A stretch of 64,000 nt of DNA from Phanerodontia chrysosporium (GCA_001910725.1 MJGA01000006.1:248001-312000), one strand, 5' to 3'. Counted from the stretch's first letter, positions 21,318 to 33,923 are shown. Translations and numbers: made by a program. Notes: a model not told the origin generated them from the letters alone.

Positions 21318-24300
21318 ATGGCAGCCCCTGCTACGTTGGCCTCCCAAGCGGAGATACTTGACAGAATCTTTACAGGTCTCAAGGACAAGAATCACGAAGT
21401 CCGGTTGCAGTCCGCCATCGAACTCCAACGCTATGTGCGCACGCCATTCTTTAAACCGTCTCCCCAGACTGACGCGTTATCCCAGGTCTCTAATACAGTC
21501 CCGGATCTGTCCTCGGACTTGGCTGCAAAACTGTGGGATGATACCGTCAGTAGGCTCTCCGAGCTCGTGCACAGCCAGACGAATGTAGAGAAGCTGGGAG
21601 GCGTGCTTGCTATTGGTGCGTGCCCCGTTACTCTTTCCTGTGGTCCTTGACTGACCCACCATGCGACCTTCAAGACCATCTACTCAACTCCGAGGTTGCG
21701 GATGGAAACATAGAGTCAAAACGCAACCTCTTCCGGTTCTTCAACTATGTCAAGTACCTCCTGCCCAACCCCGACATCAACGTCATGCTCGCAGCGTCCA
21801 AGACGCTCGGCCGCATCGCAGAGGTCGGCGGCGCGGCGTTCGGCGAACGCTTCATGGACTATCAGGTCCCGGCGGCGATCGAGCTGTTTGACAAGAGCGA
21901 AGCGGGACGCTATGCTGGTGTGCTCATTCTCAAGGAGCTGGCGCGCAACAGCCCCACCTACTTCCATCCCCACATCGACCTCGTGTTTGCGCACATCCTT
22001 GTCCCTCTCCGAGACCCGCGGATCATTGTCAGAGAAAGCGCTGCCGAGCTGTTGGCGGCGTGTCTGGAGATCATCGCGCAACGGAGAGGCAGACACGCAG
22101 TCCGTTCCTGTTCAAGACGTTGCAGGACGCGCAGAATGGCCTGAAGAGCCCGAGCCCGGAGATCATCCATGGATCTCTTCTGACGTACCGCGAATTGCTG
22201 CTGCATGGGGGAATGGTTGGCGCATTCTTTCTCTCTTCTCGTCTATTCGCGCGCGCTGACCTGCGAGGCTACGTCTAGTTCATGAAGAACAATGTCCAGG
22301 ATGCCGCGGAGCAGATCATGAACTTCAGGACGCATCGCGATCCCCACGTCCGGAAGATGGTCATCACGCTCATCCCGACTTTGGCCATGTACGACACGCA
22401 GACGTTCACGGAGCATCATCTGCACAAGGCGATGGCACACCTGTTGGCTCAGCTGGAGAAGCCCACGGAGCGGTCAGTGGGTACGTGCAGTCTGACTTTT
22501 GGTGTCGTATTGCGTGCTCACTGTATGCAGCATTTATCGCGATTGGACATGTGGCGTCTGCTGTTGGAAGCGAGATGAAGCCGTTCTTGGATTCCATTAT
22601 GAACCATATCAAACAAGCGTTGCAGATGAGAGGGTGCGTCGTTTGTTTGTCTGTCTGGCAGTGACTAGTCTCGGGACGCTTACAGGAATGTGCAGGAAGA
22701 AGAACGCGCCTTCGGAAGAGCCAATCTTCCAGTGTATCGGCATGCTCGCTTCCGCCGTAGGGCCGAACCTGACGAAGCTGCTTCATGACCAGCTGGACCT
22801 GATGTTTGCGTATGGTCTGAGCGAATCGCTGCGAGAAGCTCTGGTCGCGATTGCTCGTCATATCCCTCCGCTGCTGAAGACTATCCAAGGCAAGCCCTAG
22901 TGAATACTAATCAGGGGCGTCGTACTGATGGATGCTTGTGGTTAGAACGTCTCCTTACGCTGCTGTCGAATATACTGAGTGGGCAGCCGTACAAGCCGTT
23001 GGGAGCCCCACCAACTCTGCTCCGGGGAGACACAGCGCCCCGTGATAACAGCATCCCAGAGGTGAGTGCGGTGCGTTTCTGCGAGGTTGTATCTGACGAC
23101 GATGCCAGGGAGTCCAAGTCTCAAGGACGCCCGAGATGCTGATTCTCGCGCTGGACACTCTGGGGACGTTCGACTTTAGCGGACATGCGCTGAGCGAATT
23201 CCTGAACGAGGACGTGCTGCCTTTCGAGGACGATCACCCTGGCGTCAGACAAGCTGCGGCTATGACCTGCTGTCGGATCCTGAGCCGGGATCCGATATGC
23301 TACCAGGCCAGCAACCACTCGATTGAGATTGTGAGCGGTGTCGTCGACAAGCTGCTGACGATCGCGGTTGCCGATCCAGGTGGGCACCTTTCTCTCTTTG
23401 ACGTGCAAAAGTTTATGAACTCGGTCTGACACGCATACACAGACCCGAAGATTCGTCAGGTCGTGCTGTCCTCGTTGTCCGAACGGTTCGACAAGCACCT
23501 CTCGCAGGCAGAGAACGTGCGGTCGCTGTTCATCGCACTCAACGACGAAGTGTTCGAGAACAGGCTGACCGCGGTGGGTCTGATTGGCAGACTTGCCCTG
23601 CACAATCCCGCATACGTCATGCCCTCTCTCAGAAAGATGCTCATCCAGCTCTTGACCGAGCTCGAGTACTCGAACACCGTGTAAGTGTTTCAGCTCTCGC
23701 GAAGCCGCGGCATTGCTAATATCCTCCACAGCCGCAACCGAGAGGAGTGCACGCGTATCCTTGCACTGCTCATCAACGCCACGCAGCGGTTGATCAAGCA
23801 GTATGCGATTCCCATGCTGCGTGTCTTGCTGCCCAAGGCGAATGACCCGAACCCCACCGTGTCTGCGAACGTCCTCATGGCCCTCGGCGAACTGGCTTGC
23901 ATCGGCGGGGAGGACGTGATGCCCCACGTACCAGACTTGATGGGCGTCATCATGACGAGTCTCACGGACCCGACACTGGTGAAACGGGACGCCGCGCTGC
24001 ACACTCTTGGACAAGTCTGTTCGAGCACTGGATACGTGATCCAGCCGCTGATCGAGTACCCTCAACTGCTGCAAATCCTGAGCAGGATCCTGCGGACGGA
24101 GCCGACGCAGGCGGTGCGCCGAGAGGTCATCAAGGTGCTCGGTATCTTGGGTGCACTGGATCCGTACAAGCGGCGGGTACGTTTCCTCATGTGTAGCGGC
24201 ATCATCATCATTCAACCCTGACGTCTGACCGTTGCTCTAGAGCAAGCCCGAAGACGAGGCGGCAGCGGCGGCCACTGAGCTCGCAGCGAGCCAGCTCTCT

Positions 24301-24797
24301 GTGCAGCGCACGATTCAGAACCCAGACGACTACTACCAGACTGTCGCGATCAATGCGCTACTCAGCATCCTGAAGGACCAGTCGTTGACATCCCAGCACC
24401 ACAAGGTCATCGAGGCGATCATGTCCATCTTCAAAACGCAGGGTCTCAAGTGTGTTTCCTTCTTGCCGCAAGTGAGTCTACAGACGTTCTCGCTGGGTCG
24501 TACCACTGACGCTCGTTCTCAGATCATCCCAGCCTTTGCCGAGGTCGTGCGGACGTCCTCCGCTCGTGTGCAAGTCTTCCACCTGGAGCAACTTACCATT
24601 CTCGTCGGGATCATCAAGACGCATGTCCGCAAGTACACGATCGACATCTTCGAGCTGGTGAGCGAGCTGTGGGAGAACCAGTCTCTCCAGCTCCCGCTTG
24701 CCTCGCTCGTCGAGGCCCTGGGAAGGCGCTGGACGCCGAGTTCAAGCCGTTCTTGCCGAATGTCCTGCCGTTGCTGCTGAAGGTGTTTGACCTCGAC
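21270..24797 (+). repeat. Right arm of TOR inverted duplication
   Basis: Matches the reverse complement of 1-3520. Base 24797 corresponds to base 1, so the match is limited by the window edge, while the 5' boundary at about 21270 is real. The arms are separated by about 17.7 kb of non-palindromic sequence. Confidence 0.9.
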
Positions 24798-27700
24798 ATG
24801 ACGGAGAAGGTCGCGAGTACGCAGATGAAGGTCTTCGATGCGCTGCTGACATTCGGCGCCAACATCGAAGAGTACCTTCAGCTTGTGGTCCCCATCCTGA
24901 CAAAGACGTGCGAGCGGCAGGACGGTCCTTTGCCTCTACGGAAACGGGCGATTCAAACCATCGAGGGGCTCACGCGCCGAGTGAACTTCTCGGACCATGC
25001 GTCGCGCATAATTCACCCGCTGGTCAGGGTCTTGGCGCAACCTTACAACGAGTTGCGACAGGCGTCGATGGACTGTTTGTGCGCACTCATGTTGCAGCTG
25101 GGATCAGATTTGCAATCTTCGTCCCAACGATTAATAAGGTAGGAGATCGAAGCCATCCGTCAGCTAAAGCTAACAATTGCGCTAGACACTCGCAAAGCAC
25201 CCCATGAACCACATTCGATATGAGAGTCTCGTCACGAAGCTCTTGAGTGGCGAACACTTGCCACAGGACACTGGCCTCTCGACTTGTTGTGCGTCGTTTC
25301 TTCTGCGGTGCTCAGATAGACGGTCTGGCTGACTGAAGGCATAGCAAGAGCAATGATGTTCCGGAGTATTCTCCCCCTGCGGAAGCGACTAAGATGGTGG
25401 TCAATCAACAACACCTCAAGCAAGCTTGGGATGTGTCTCAGGCGGCTACTCGGGAGGATTGGATCGAATGGATGCAACGTCTGTCGTGGAGTTCATGCGA
25501 GAGTCACCTTCGCATGCTCTGCGTGCGTGCATGAGTATTGTCGACGTCCACACTCCACTCGCGAAGGAGCTCTTCAACGCTGCGTTCCTGTCATGTTGGG
25601 GCGAGCTCTACAACCAATATCAGGTAAGATGTGATCCCAATTGTCACGAAGCTTGCTGAGAATACCTCGTAGGAAGACCTTGTCCGGTCGTTGGAGACTG
25701 CTATCACCGATCCTGCCGCACCGCCGGACCTGGTGCATCGCTTGCTCGACCTCGCCGAATTCATGGAACACGAAGAGAAGGCTCTGCCTATCAGCAACAG
25801 CACTCTCGGAGAGTATGCCATGAGGTTCCATGCCTATGCGAAGGCACTCCACTACAAGGAGCTCGAGTTCTTCACCGAGACCTCTCCCAGCATCATCGAG
25901 TCCCTCATCAGCATCAACTCGAAGCTTCAGCAGCACGACGCGGCCTGGGGAACGCTCCTCATTGCCCGCGAACAGTACGACGTCAGCAAGCACGAGGAGT
26001 GGTACGAGCGGCTTGGAAGGTGGCAAGAAGCTCTGCAGACCTACGAGCGCAGGGCGCTGGAGGATCCGGACTCGCCCGAGGTCACGATCGGCAGGATGAA
26101 ATGCTTGCACGCCTTGGGCGAGTGGGATCAGCTCATGGCGAGCATAGAGGAGCACTGGCCCGAGGCCTCACATGAGGATCGACGAGAGATGGCCCCGCTA
26201 GCTGCTGCCGCCGCGTGGTCCCTCACGGATTGGGATGCCATGGACGACTACATCGCGACCATGAAGCCCGACTCTGCTGACAGACCGTTCTACCGTGCTA
26301 TCCTCGCCGTACACCAGAACCAGTTTGCGAAAGCCATGGCGCAGATTGCCAAGGCTCGGGACATGCTCGATCCGGAGTTGTCGTCACTCGCTGGTGAAAG
26401 CTACGGCAGGGCCTACAAGTGAGCGATTCCTCTGCAGTGTCACAGACCAATACTGACGTGGCCGTGTAGTACCATGGTGCGCGCGCAGATGCTCTCAGAA
26501 CTGGAGGAAATCATTCTGTACAAGCAGAATGCCGACCAGCCTGATCGCCAGCAGTCGATCCGTCGGACATGGATGAAGCGGTAGGCTCTTGTCTGTCCTC
26601 TGTGCAGCATGCCGCATTTTGACTTTGCGTATGCAGGCTTCAAGGGTGCCAGCCAGACGTGGAGGTGTGGCAGCGTGTGCTACAGGTCCGCTCCCTGGTC
26701 CTCGATCCAGACGACGATTCGGTCACCTGGATCAGATTCGCCAACCTGTGCAGGAAGAACGACCGCATGTTCTTGGCGGAGAAGGCGCTCGACTCCTTGA
26801 TGTCGCCCGAGCGGGTAAGTGCCTCCTGCTGCACAAAGTTACGAGTGCTCACGGACAACATAGCTGCAAGCTCAGTACCGGAATGATCCCCAGGGCGTAC
26901 GTGTGCCGCCACACGTGGTATACGCGCACTTGAAGTTCCTGTGGGCGAATGGCCAGCACGAGGAGAGCTTGCGGTACCTGATGAAGTTCACGACCAGTAT
27001 GGCCAATGACCTACGGCCGGAGACGGACCGACCCCCGAACGGTGTGCAGAAGAGCAAGCTCGAAGACATGGCTCGCCTGCTTGCACGGTGCTACTTCAAG
27101 CAAGGCCAGTGGCAAGTCGCTCTGTATCGGGACTGGGACGAGCGGCCGATCAAGCAAATCCTGCACTCGTACTTTCTCGCCACGCACTACGATCCGAAGT
27201 GGTACAAAGCGTGGCATACGTGGGCCTTGGCGAACACTGAGGTTGTTGGGTACTTGGAGTCTCTTACGGAGGATAGGTCGGACATACCTGGCGATGACCT
27301 CGCCGTACACATCGTTCAAGCTGTGGAAGGTGAGCTCACCTTGCAAGTGGTCGTCACGGCTGCTGATGTCGTCATAGGCTTCTTCCGGTCAATTGCTCTG
27401 CAGCGTACCAATGCCTTACAAGATACCCTACGATTGTTAACGTTATGGTTCAAATACGGTGCTCACGACGATGTCAGCCATGCCATGGCGACTGGGTTCA
27501 CGAACGTTGAGATTGATACTTGGCTCGAAGTCATACCCCAGGTAAGTTCAAACCGGTCGACTGGGTACGCTCTACCAATGCTGACTGGCACCACAGATTA
27601 TCGCTCGCATTCAGACACCGAACGCGAACATTCGCCGTAATATTAATCACTTGCTGACGGACATTGGCCGCCACCATCCTCAAGCCCTGATTTACCCTCT

Positions 27701-29801
27701 TACTGTGGCATCAAAGTCGAACAGCGTACGCCGTCATCAAGCTGCGTTGAACATTATGGATCGCATGCGCGAACACAGCCCCACTATCGTCGAACAGGCA
27801 TGTCTAAGAATCGTTCATGAGTGTGGTTCAATCCTTACCTGAAATTTAGGCACTCATCGTCAGTCGAGAGCTCATCAGGGTAGCTATCTTGTGGCACGAA
27901 CAGTGGTTCGAGGGTCTCGAGGAAGCATCCCGCTTCTACTTCAACGACCACAACCCGGACGGCATGATCGCTCATCTAGAGCCTTGCACAACATGGTGGA
28001 GGCGGTAGGTGTAGTTTGGGCACAATGGTACGCATAGTGCTAACCTTTTGACAGGGTCCGAAAACTGCTCGCGAAACCTCGTTTGCCCAAGTCTTCGGCA
28101 GAGACCTCCATGAAGCTCGGGAAGCTTGCCGGCGTTACCGCATCTACGGAGAGGTCCGCGATTTGGAGAAGGCCTGGGAGATCTATTATGGCGTCTTCAC
28201 GAGGATCAAGAAGCAGCTGGAGACCCTCACGACGCTAGACTTGCAATTCGTGTCGCCTGAACTTCTGAAGGCTCGTAATCTTCAGTTGGCCGTCCCAGGA
28301 ACGTACCAGGCTGGCAAGCCTATCGTCACCATCGCCAGCTTCGTCCCCAAGTTGACTGTCATTCCATCAAAGCAACGGCCGCGTCGACTAGCGATCAAGG
28401 GTAGCGACCACAAAGACTACCACTTCGCGTTGAAGGGTTCGTACAACACTTTTCGCTATTTAATCATGGCTGACAAGCGCTATTAGGTCATGAGGACCTT
28501 CGACAGGACGAGCGTGTCATGCAACTATTCAGTCTTGTCAACAATCTACTCTACGAGGATGTGGACTGTTTCAAGAGGCGACTGCATATTCAACGATTCT
28601 CGGTCATTCCGCTCGCTCCGCAAGCCGGTCTTCTGGGATGGGTCAACGACAGCGACACTCTTCATGTCCTTGTCAAAGAGTACCGCGATTCGCGCAAAGT
28701 ACTCATTGATATTGAGCGTCGTCTCATGCTTCAGGTACGTCTATACTGTCGCTTGTGAGACGTTGCCCTGACCAAAGTGCCTCTCAGATGGCGCCGAACT
28801 ACGAGGACCTGATCCTCCTGCAAAAGGTCGAAGTGTTCGAGTACGCTCTGGAAAACACCACCGGACAGGACCTGTACCGGGTCCTCTGGCTCAAGAGTGC
28901 GAATTCCGAACACTGGCTCGAGCGTCGCGCGACGTACACACGCTCCCTCGCTGTCAACAGCATGGTCGGACACATCCTGGGTCTGGCGATCGTCACCCGT
29001 CGAACTTGATGCTCCAGCGGCACACCGGCAAGGTTGTCCATATCGACTTCGGTGATTGCTTCGAAGTGGCAATGCACCGAGAGAAGTATCCCGAGAAGAT
29101 TCCATTCCGTCTGACGAGGATGCTCACGCACGCGATGGAGGTACGCTGCGGCCGTCGTGGTGCTCTTGCATATGACTGACTGTGGTTCAGGTCAGCGGCA
29201 TCGAGGGCAGCTTCAGAATGACCTGTGAGATCAGTATGAAGGTGCTGCGCGATAACAAGGAGTCCTTGATGGCTGTGTTGGAGGCCTTTGTGTACGACCG
29301 TTGATCACATGGAGGCTCATCCAGCATGATGGGGATAGTCGTCGCGCCGAACGTGAGTTTGCCAGGCCACATAACGTTGCCATTCGCTAACGACTAGTTT
29401 TAACAGTGATGAACCCTGATCGCAACGTCGACCTGGTTGGCTCTGCTGCGGAAGGTGGTGGAGGGGCTCATCGTCGGATGCGACCGACGAGAACGACATC
29501 TTCAACGGTCAGTAAAACCATGCTAGCCCGTGTCATGTATGCTGACATTTTGTAACAGAGGCGCAAGAGATCCGGAATGATCGTGCGCTCGCGGTGTACA
29601 ACCGCGTGCAACACAAGCTGACCGGTCGCGACTTCAATCCCGACGAGGTGCTTTCAGTCCAGGCGCAAGTCGACAAGCTCATCATACAGGCGACCTCTCT
29701 CGAAAATCTCTGCCAGTGTTTCTCTGGCTGGTATGTCATCTTCTACGGTCTGTACGCGTCCTGTTGCTTATTCCGTTTTTTTCAGGTGTGCATTCTGGTA
29801 A
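21318..29801 (+). CDS. TOR: TOR serine/threonine kinase, full-length gene
   Basis: Catalytic subunit of the TOR growth-control complexes. ATG at 21318; an in-frame GTG lies just upstream. Over 20 short introns. Order: HEAT repeats (21318 to about 25200), FAT region (about 25400-27800, including [19 protein letters not shown] and [15 protein letters not shown]), FRB (about 27850-28110, [11 protein letters not shown] with the Ser that contacts rapamycin in known TORs), kinase (about 28270-29300) with [15 protein letters not shown], the catalytic loop DRHPSN (about 28990) and [11 protein letters not shown], and the FATC tail ending in CQCFSGWCAFW split by a last intron, stop 29799-29801. Four single-base losses break the frame: 22082-22084, 24721-24726, 27982-27983 and 28984-28986. 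All are in short runs; the first two are intact in the left copy. An essential gene with such breaks suggests sequence error. One intron (22890-22945) uses a GC donor, conserved in the left copy. Confidence 0.93.
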
Positions 29802-30389
29802 TCATATCGCAACCACTCCATGTCCATGTATAATCTGCTCTAGCTATTGCATTCTTCACGCATTCTTGTACGATAGAACGAGGCCCTGTTTTCACATACC
29901 ATGTTGTTCACGCGATAACTAGGATAGACTTCCTAAAATATAATCTTGGTACGGTTGGATCTCGGTGGCCTCCGGAGCGACCTCGAAACTTGTTTTGCAC
30001 GGAACCCCACCTGTGAGGTATGCATGCGCGGGCCTGCCCTCTGCTGCGCTTACTTATACAAGGGGTGTCTACCCTGGGCGGATGGCGAAGGTCTTCGAGG
30101 AGACTTCATATGACTATGAGTACATCCCTATACACCTAGAAGCGAGTCCTTCATCGACTGGTTCCGCAGCAGTTCGAACATAGAGAACATCGCAGAGTCT
30201 CAGTGCCACGCTCTCGAACTATATGGATTTGATCTTGAGCAATACCTGTAAGTCGAGGTGTACGTCCGGGAAAGTCCTTCCTAACGCTCACTCCGAGTCG
30301 AAGCTAGATTGAAGCTAGGGCCAGCTTGCCCATGAGAGCAAGCCTTCTCGTACAAGCGGTGCAGCGCGCTACGGTTAACCATGATCACG
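29802..30389. other. Intergenic, TOR 3' side
   Basis: A short plus-strand frame at 29965-30183 (AYFEETSYDYEYIP-like acidic stretch) has no recognisable family. Nothing else is seen. Confidence 0.4.
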
Positions 30390-31515
30390 CTCTGCGTTGA
30401 CTCTTCGTCTCATTAGGTCGCAGTATGCGTTCGTCGAGACTATGGGAAGTTCGAAATGCATCAGACGGATGTCATCAAATACCATCCATTTGCTGTTGGC
30501 CGGTCATGCGACCTTTGCAGAACGGGACTTCTGCATGCCTCAATTGACGACCATGGGAATCTACGGATGGGCGGCACTGTCGATGAATCACCCCACAGGT
30601 TTTCTCCACCATATCCCGGCAGCCCGAAGACTGCACCGCTCGCTACGCACTGGACGTCTCCCGACGTCCTCCTTCTCGAGCGAGCAGCCCCGAGCATACC
30701 ACACCTGTTCACCCGAGCTTTTGATGGCTCTGTCCTAACGGACAAGCAGCACGCGACGCTGCCCAATGCCGACTCAAACTGCTGTCTTTGGACGGCACCG
30801 TCTGGGGAGACGTTCCCTTTGCGAGGGTGGGGCCTCGTCAGAGATCCAGACGGAGGAGTAAACGCATGCGGGATGTTGGCTCGGGCTTCCCGTCGCGTCT
30901 GCTGCAGGGCGCAGGTGAGCCAGGCATCTCCGAAAACACACCTCTATCGGCGTGCTTCCGTCACTTGCACGGCGTATAGCGCCTCTGCCCGAGGACCCCT
31001 TGAAATGCGGACATGCGACATAGGTATCACAGTCAAGAACCGACGTGGCAGTGCTTGTGGGTCACCGTGACCGGGTCTGTCGCATCGGCACCTTGACGTG
31101 TGTTACCAGCGTTGCATGTGCTTCGTCTCGATTGGGCCGAGGTATGGTTGTTATACGTGCACGCTCAGAGGAGGTTGCGTCGGCGGAAAGCCTTGCTTAC
31201 CTTCGTGACATCTATGTGCAGTGTGCGAAACCCGCACAGAGCTCGGGCTCTCTTGGGCTGCTGGCTTCGAGCGAATTTTTTTTTTTCTGAGCCGTCGGCT
31301 CTTCGAGATCTGACACATAGTGTCGACTGTACTTGTGTATGAATATCCTGTCCATTGTACGAGTCCTGGTTGGGGATGCACACGCTGAACGTGTCGAAGA
31401 GAAGATGACATAAGTGCCATCACGTGACTGATACGTCGACCCGAGTCGGACGCGACGAGGACGCGTCGTGGCTCTGCACACGGTGACTTTCTCTCCCACC
31501 ATCTCCTGTCCACCT
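30390..31515 (+). repeat. Dispersed repeat B, right copy
   Basis: Collinear with the reverse complement of 3850-5010. The core 30436-30960 is about 90% identical, and weaker homology continues through the blocks at 31175-31290 and 31405-31510. The plus-strand frame 30456-31070 reads through the core and shares FAVGRSCDLC and SIDDHGNLRMGG with the left copy. A 13-base T run sits at about 31277-31289. The element type is not identified. Confidence 0.65.
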
Positions 31516-31845
31516 TGTCTCGGGAACGTATAGCATGACTATTATATTCATATGCTTATCAACTCATAGCGCGCAAGGTTTTTGGACCTCGGGCACACCG
31601 TGTGGGATGCTCAGCAGCCAGACCGTCACAGCTACTACATGAAAATGAAACGTACGTCGTCAACTTCCCATAGCATTCTTGGTAACAGATATCGGGTCCC
31701 ATCAGGGCGCTGCTAGCTGCGTGGGAGGAAACGCGTTTCACGCACGTTGCTTTTCGCTGCTTCGCTTCCACATGGCCCGTTCCCATAGCTCATTAGGCGT
31801 GCTGGACGTTGTTCAGACCGTACACCACACAACCCATAGGCCAAC
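31516..31845. other. Intergenic, nothing recognised
   Basis: Upstream region of the secreted-protein gene at 31846. No clear TATA box. Confidence 0.4.
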
Positions 31846-32833
31846 ATGATCTCCCTACGAGTAGCGGCGGCTCTTTTAACTAGCTTGGTTATAGCCTGTT
31901 CTGTAGCAAGTGGAGGCAAAGTGCCTTTCGTGAACCCCACAACCCAGGGCGGCAGCTTCCTCCTCATGGCAGGAAATAACTTAGGGGAGCCTCTAAACGT
32001 ACGTGCAAGCGGTCTGGCGTAGTGGCGCTGACTTATGCTGGGAACAGGTTGTGATTTCCGGTCAGAGCTCTCCAGCTGTCCTGACGAACGCAGGCTTCCT
32101 CAACTACGCACGCGCCGTAGGATTGTGAGCTTCTCAAAGATCATGTCTGCATTGCTACCTCATGGAAATGGCCCAGTACGACAGAATGTTTCGGGCTCAC
32201 TCTTGGGGCTCCGTTCACCGCAAACCTTGGGGATGGCAAGGGGCCTCAGCCCCAAATTATGGAGCTTCGCGAGAGCTTTGGCAATGCCCTGTTCGGAGCT
32301 TGTGTCGAGATGTTCCTGGGAGGAAACCATTTGCGGTACGTCGAGTGCCGTGAAATGGATGGCGTTTGCAGCGACTGAATTTGACGTATAGCATGTTCCG
32401 TCAGGACGGACCGAAAGCGAACACGAGCGCACTCTTCTTAGCGTGAGCACTATTCTGATGACTCAGGGTTTGTTGGCTTACTGCCTCTGGCAGAACCTCC
32501 ACCGAAGAAGGGCTGTTCCAGAACCACACAATTGCCGCTAATGGCTACGATGTTGGTCGGTGAGTGCCCTGTCCCATCTACATAATATTCTCGTACTGAC
32601 ATCCTCAAAGAGATGGCTTCGTACAGATGGCTACAGGACTCATCCAGTTCAATGGCACCTCTTATAATACCACCGTACAGACACTAGAGGGTGTCTTGCC
32701 AGTCGGTAGCGAAGGCGTAAATCATGGTTAGTCTCAGTATGACTGCACGGTCCGCTTGAACGCTCACTGGTTTGTTCTAACAGGAATAGCGCTCGATGGC
32801 AATGCTTTCCTGCTCACAGTGACGGTAGTGTAG
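31846..32833 (+). CDS. Conserved secreted protein of unknown function
   Basis: ATG at 31846 opens a signal peptide (MISLRVAAALLTSLVIACS). All splices close in phase over about six exons with no frame breaks: GGSFLLMAGNNLGEPLNV, VISGQSSPAVLTNAGFLNYA, then TECFGLTLGAPFTANLGDG, ELRESFGNALFGACVEMFLG, GNHLRMFRQDGP, NHTIAANGYDVGR, GVNHGIALDGNAFLLTVTV and stop at 32833. About 250 residues with paired cysteines and N-glycosylation sites. I recall similar secreted proteins of unknown role in other Agaricomycetes, but no enzyme motif is visible. It is convergent with the SDR gene, whose stop is only about 60 bp away. Confidence 0.75.
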
Positions 32834-32895
32834 TACGTGATGGGACATGAAACAATGCAATTTCAGTTATCTCGATGTAGCAACACTGAGTATTC

Positions 32896-33923
32896 CTAGT
32901 CCTCCTGGAGTTCCTCCGCCCAAGCTTCAGACGCGTCGACATCTCTCTTCACAATGTCCAGCTGTGCCCTGGCGAGTGCAATGCACTCTTTGCCGAAGAT
33001 TCTTCGCAGGGGAGGTTCGGGCAGTTGGGAAAGCTCGTAGATCTTGGCGCCGCCTTCTTCACGTCGCCAATCTTGATGCTCGGGTCGCGTGCGGCCTCGA
33101 ATCCTTTCCACACCTGAGCGGCAGGCGTCGTCGGCTTGGAGTACGCGGGAAGCGGAGGCGCGAGCATGCCCTTCTCTATGGCCGGCGTCCGGAAGCGGCC
33201 TGGTTCGATGAGAGTGATCTGGGCGAACGTGAGTGGAGACGTTCATTGGCGACTGAACAGACGCGTGCTCACCTTGATGTTCCACTCAGGATCGATCTCT
33301 TCTGCGATAGCCTGGGTAATCGCCTCGAGAGCTTCGAGACGCGTCATCAGCACACACGCCCGGTCTAGAGCCACGTCCTCCACGCACCATATTTGGACGC
33401 GCTGTAGTAGCCCGCGCACGCAAAGGGCCGGAGGCCGACGGACGAGCTCGTCACGATAAGGCGGCCGCCCGCGCGGGGCGGGTTCTCCTCGCGGAAGAAG
33501 CGCACGGCCTCGCGCGTGACGTTCGCCGCGCCGAAGAAGTTCGTCTCGAAGAGCCGGCGCTGCATGTCGTCCGGCGTGCCCTCGACCTCGCCCGCGGCGG
33601 CGACGCCCGCGTTGTTGAACACGACGTCGACGCGCCCGAACGTCGCCTTCGCGCGCGCAAACGCCGCTGCGATCTCGGACGGCTGCGTCACATCGAGCTT
33701 GACGACGAGCAGCGCTGCGCCGTGCGCGGCCTGCAGCTCCGCGAGCTCCTCCGGGCGGCGCAGCGTCGCGACGACGTTGTCGCCCTTCTTGAGGGCGTAC
33801 TCGACCATGGTTCTGCCGAAGCCGGACGAGGATCCCGTTACTGCGCGGGTAATGGTGAGTTTGTGCTGTGGGTACCGATGCCACGAAGAGAACCTCACCA
33901 AGCCAGACACGGGGTGTAGACAT
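32896..33923 (-). CDS. Short-chain dehydrogenase/reductase (classical SDR)
   Basis: NAD(P)-dependent oxidoreductase of unknown substrate. ATG at 33923 (MSTPRVWL); an intron then restores the nucleotide-binding motif VTGSSSGFGRTMVEYALKKG. Further landmarks are VKLDVTQPSEI, the structural NNAG, TSSSVGLRPFA with the catalytic Ser, and YYSASK with the catalytic Tyr and Lys. The substrate end reads IEPGRFRTPAIEKG. The tail (KIYELSQLPEPPLRR) ends at 32896 and lies one base out of frame with the exon before it; a G seems to be missing at about 33051-33055. The TATATATA block at 34004-34013 is a likely promoter element. Length and the Rossmann motif fit NADP-using SDRs that also include fungal versicolorin-type reductases, but the substrate cannot be inferred. 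Confidence 0.87.

Noticed and set aside
23121..24215. 364-codon open frame on the minus strand
   Set aside because: Antisense shadow of TOR exons. The equivalent frame in the left TOR copy is broken and the sense strand explains the conservation.
1..24797. Fold-back palindrome from misassembly
   Set aside because: The 17.7 kb between the arms is not palindromic and holds different genes; only a more complex haplotype join remains possible, which is kept as an alternative.
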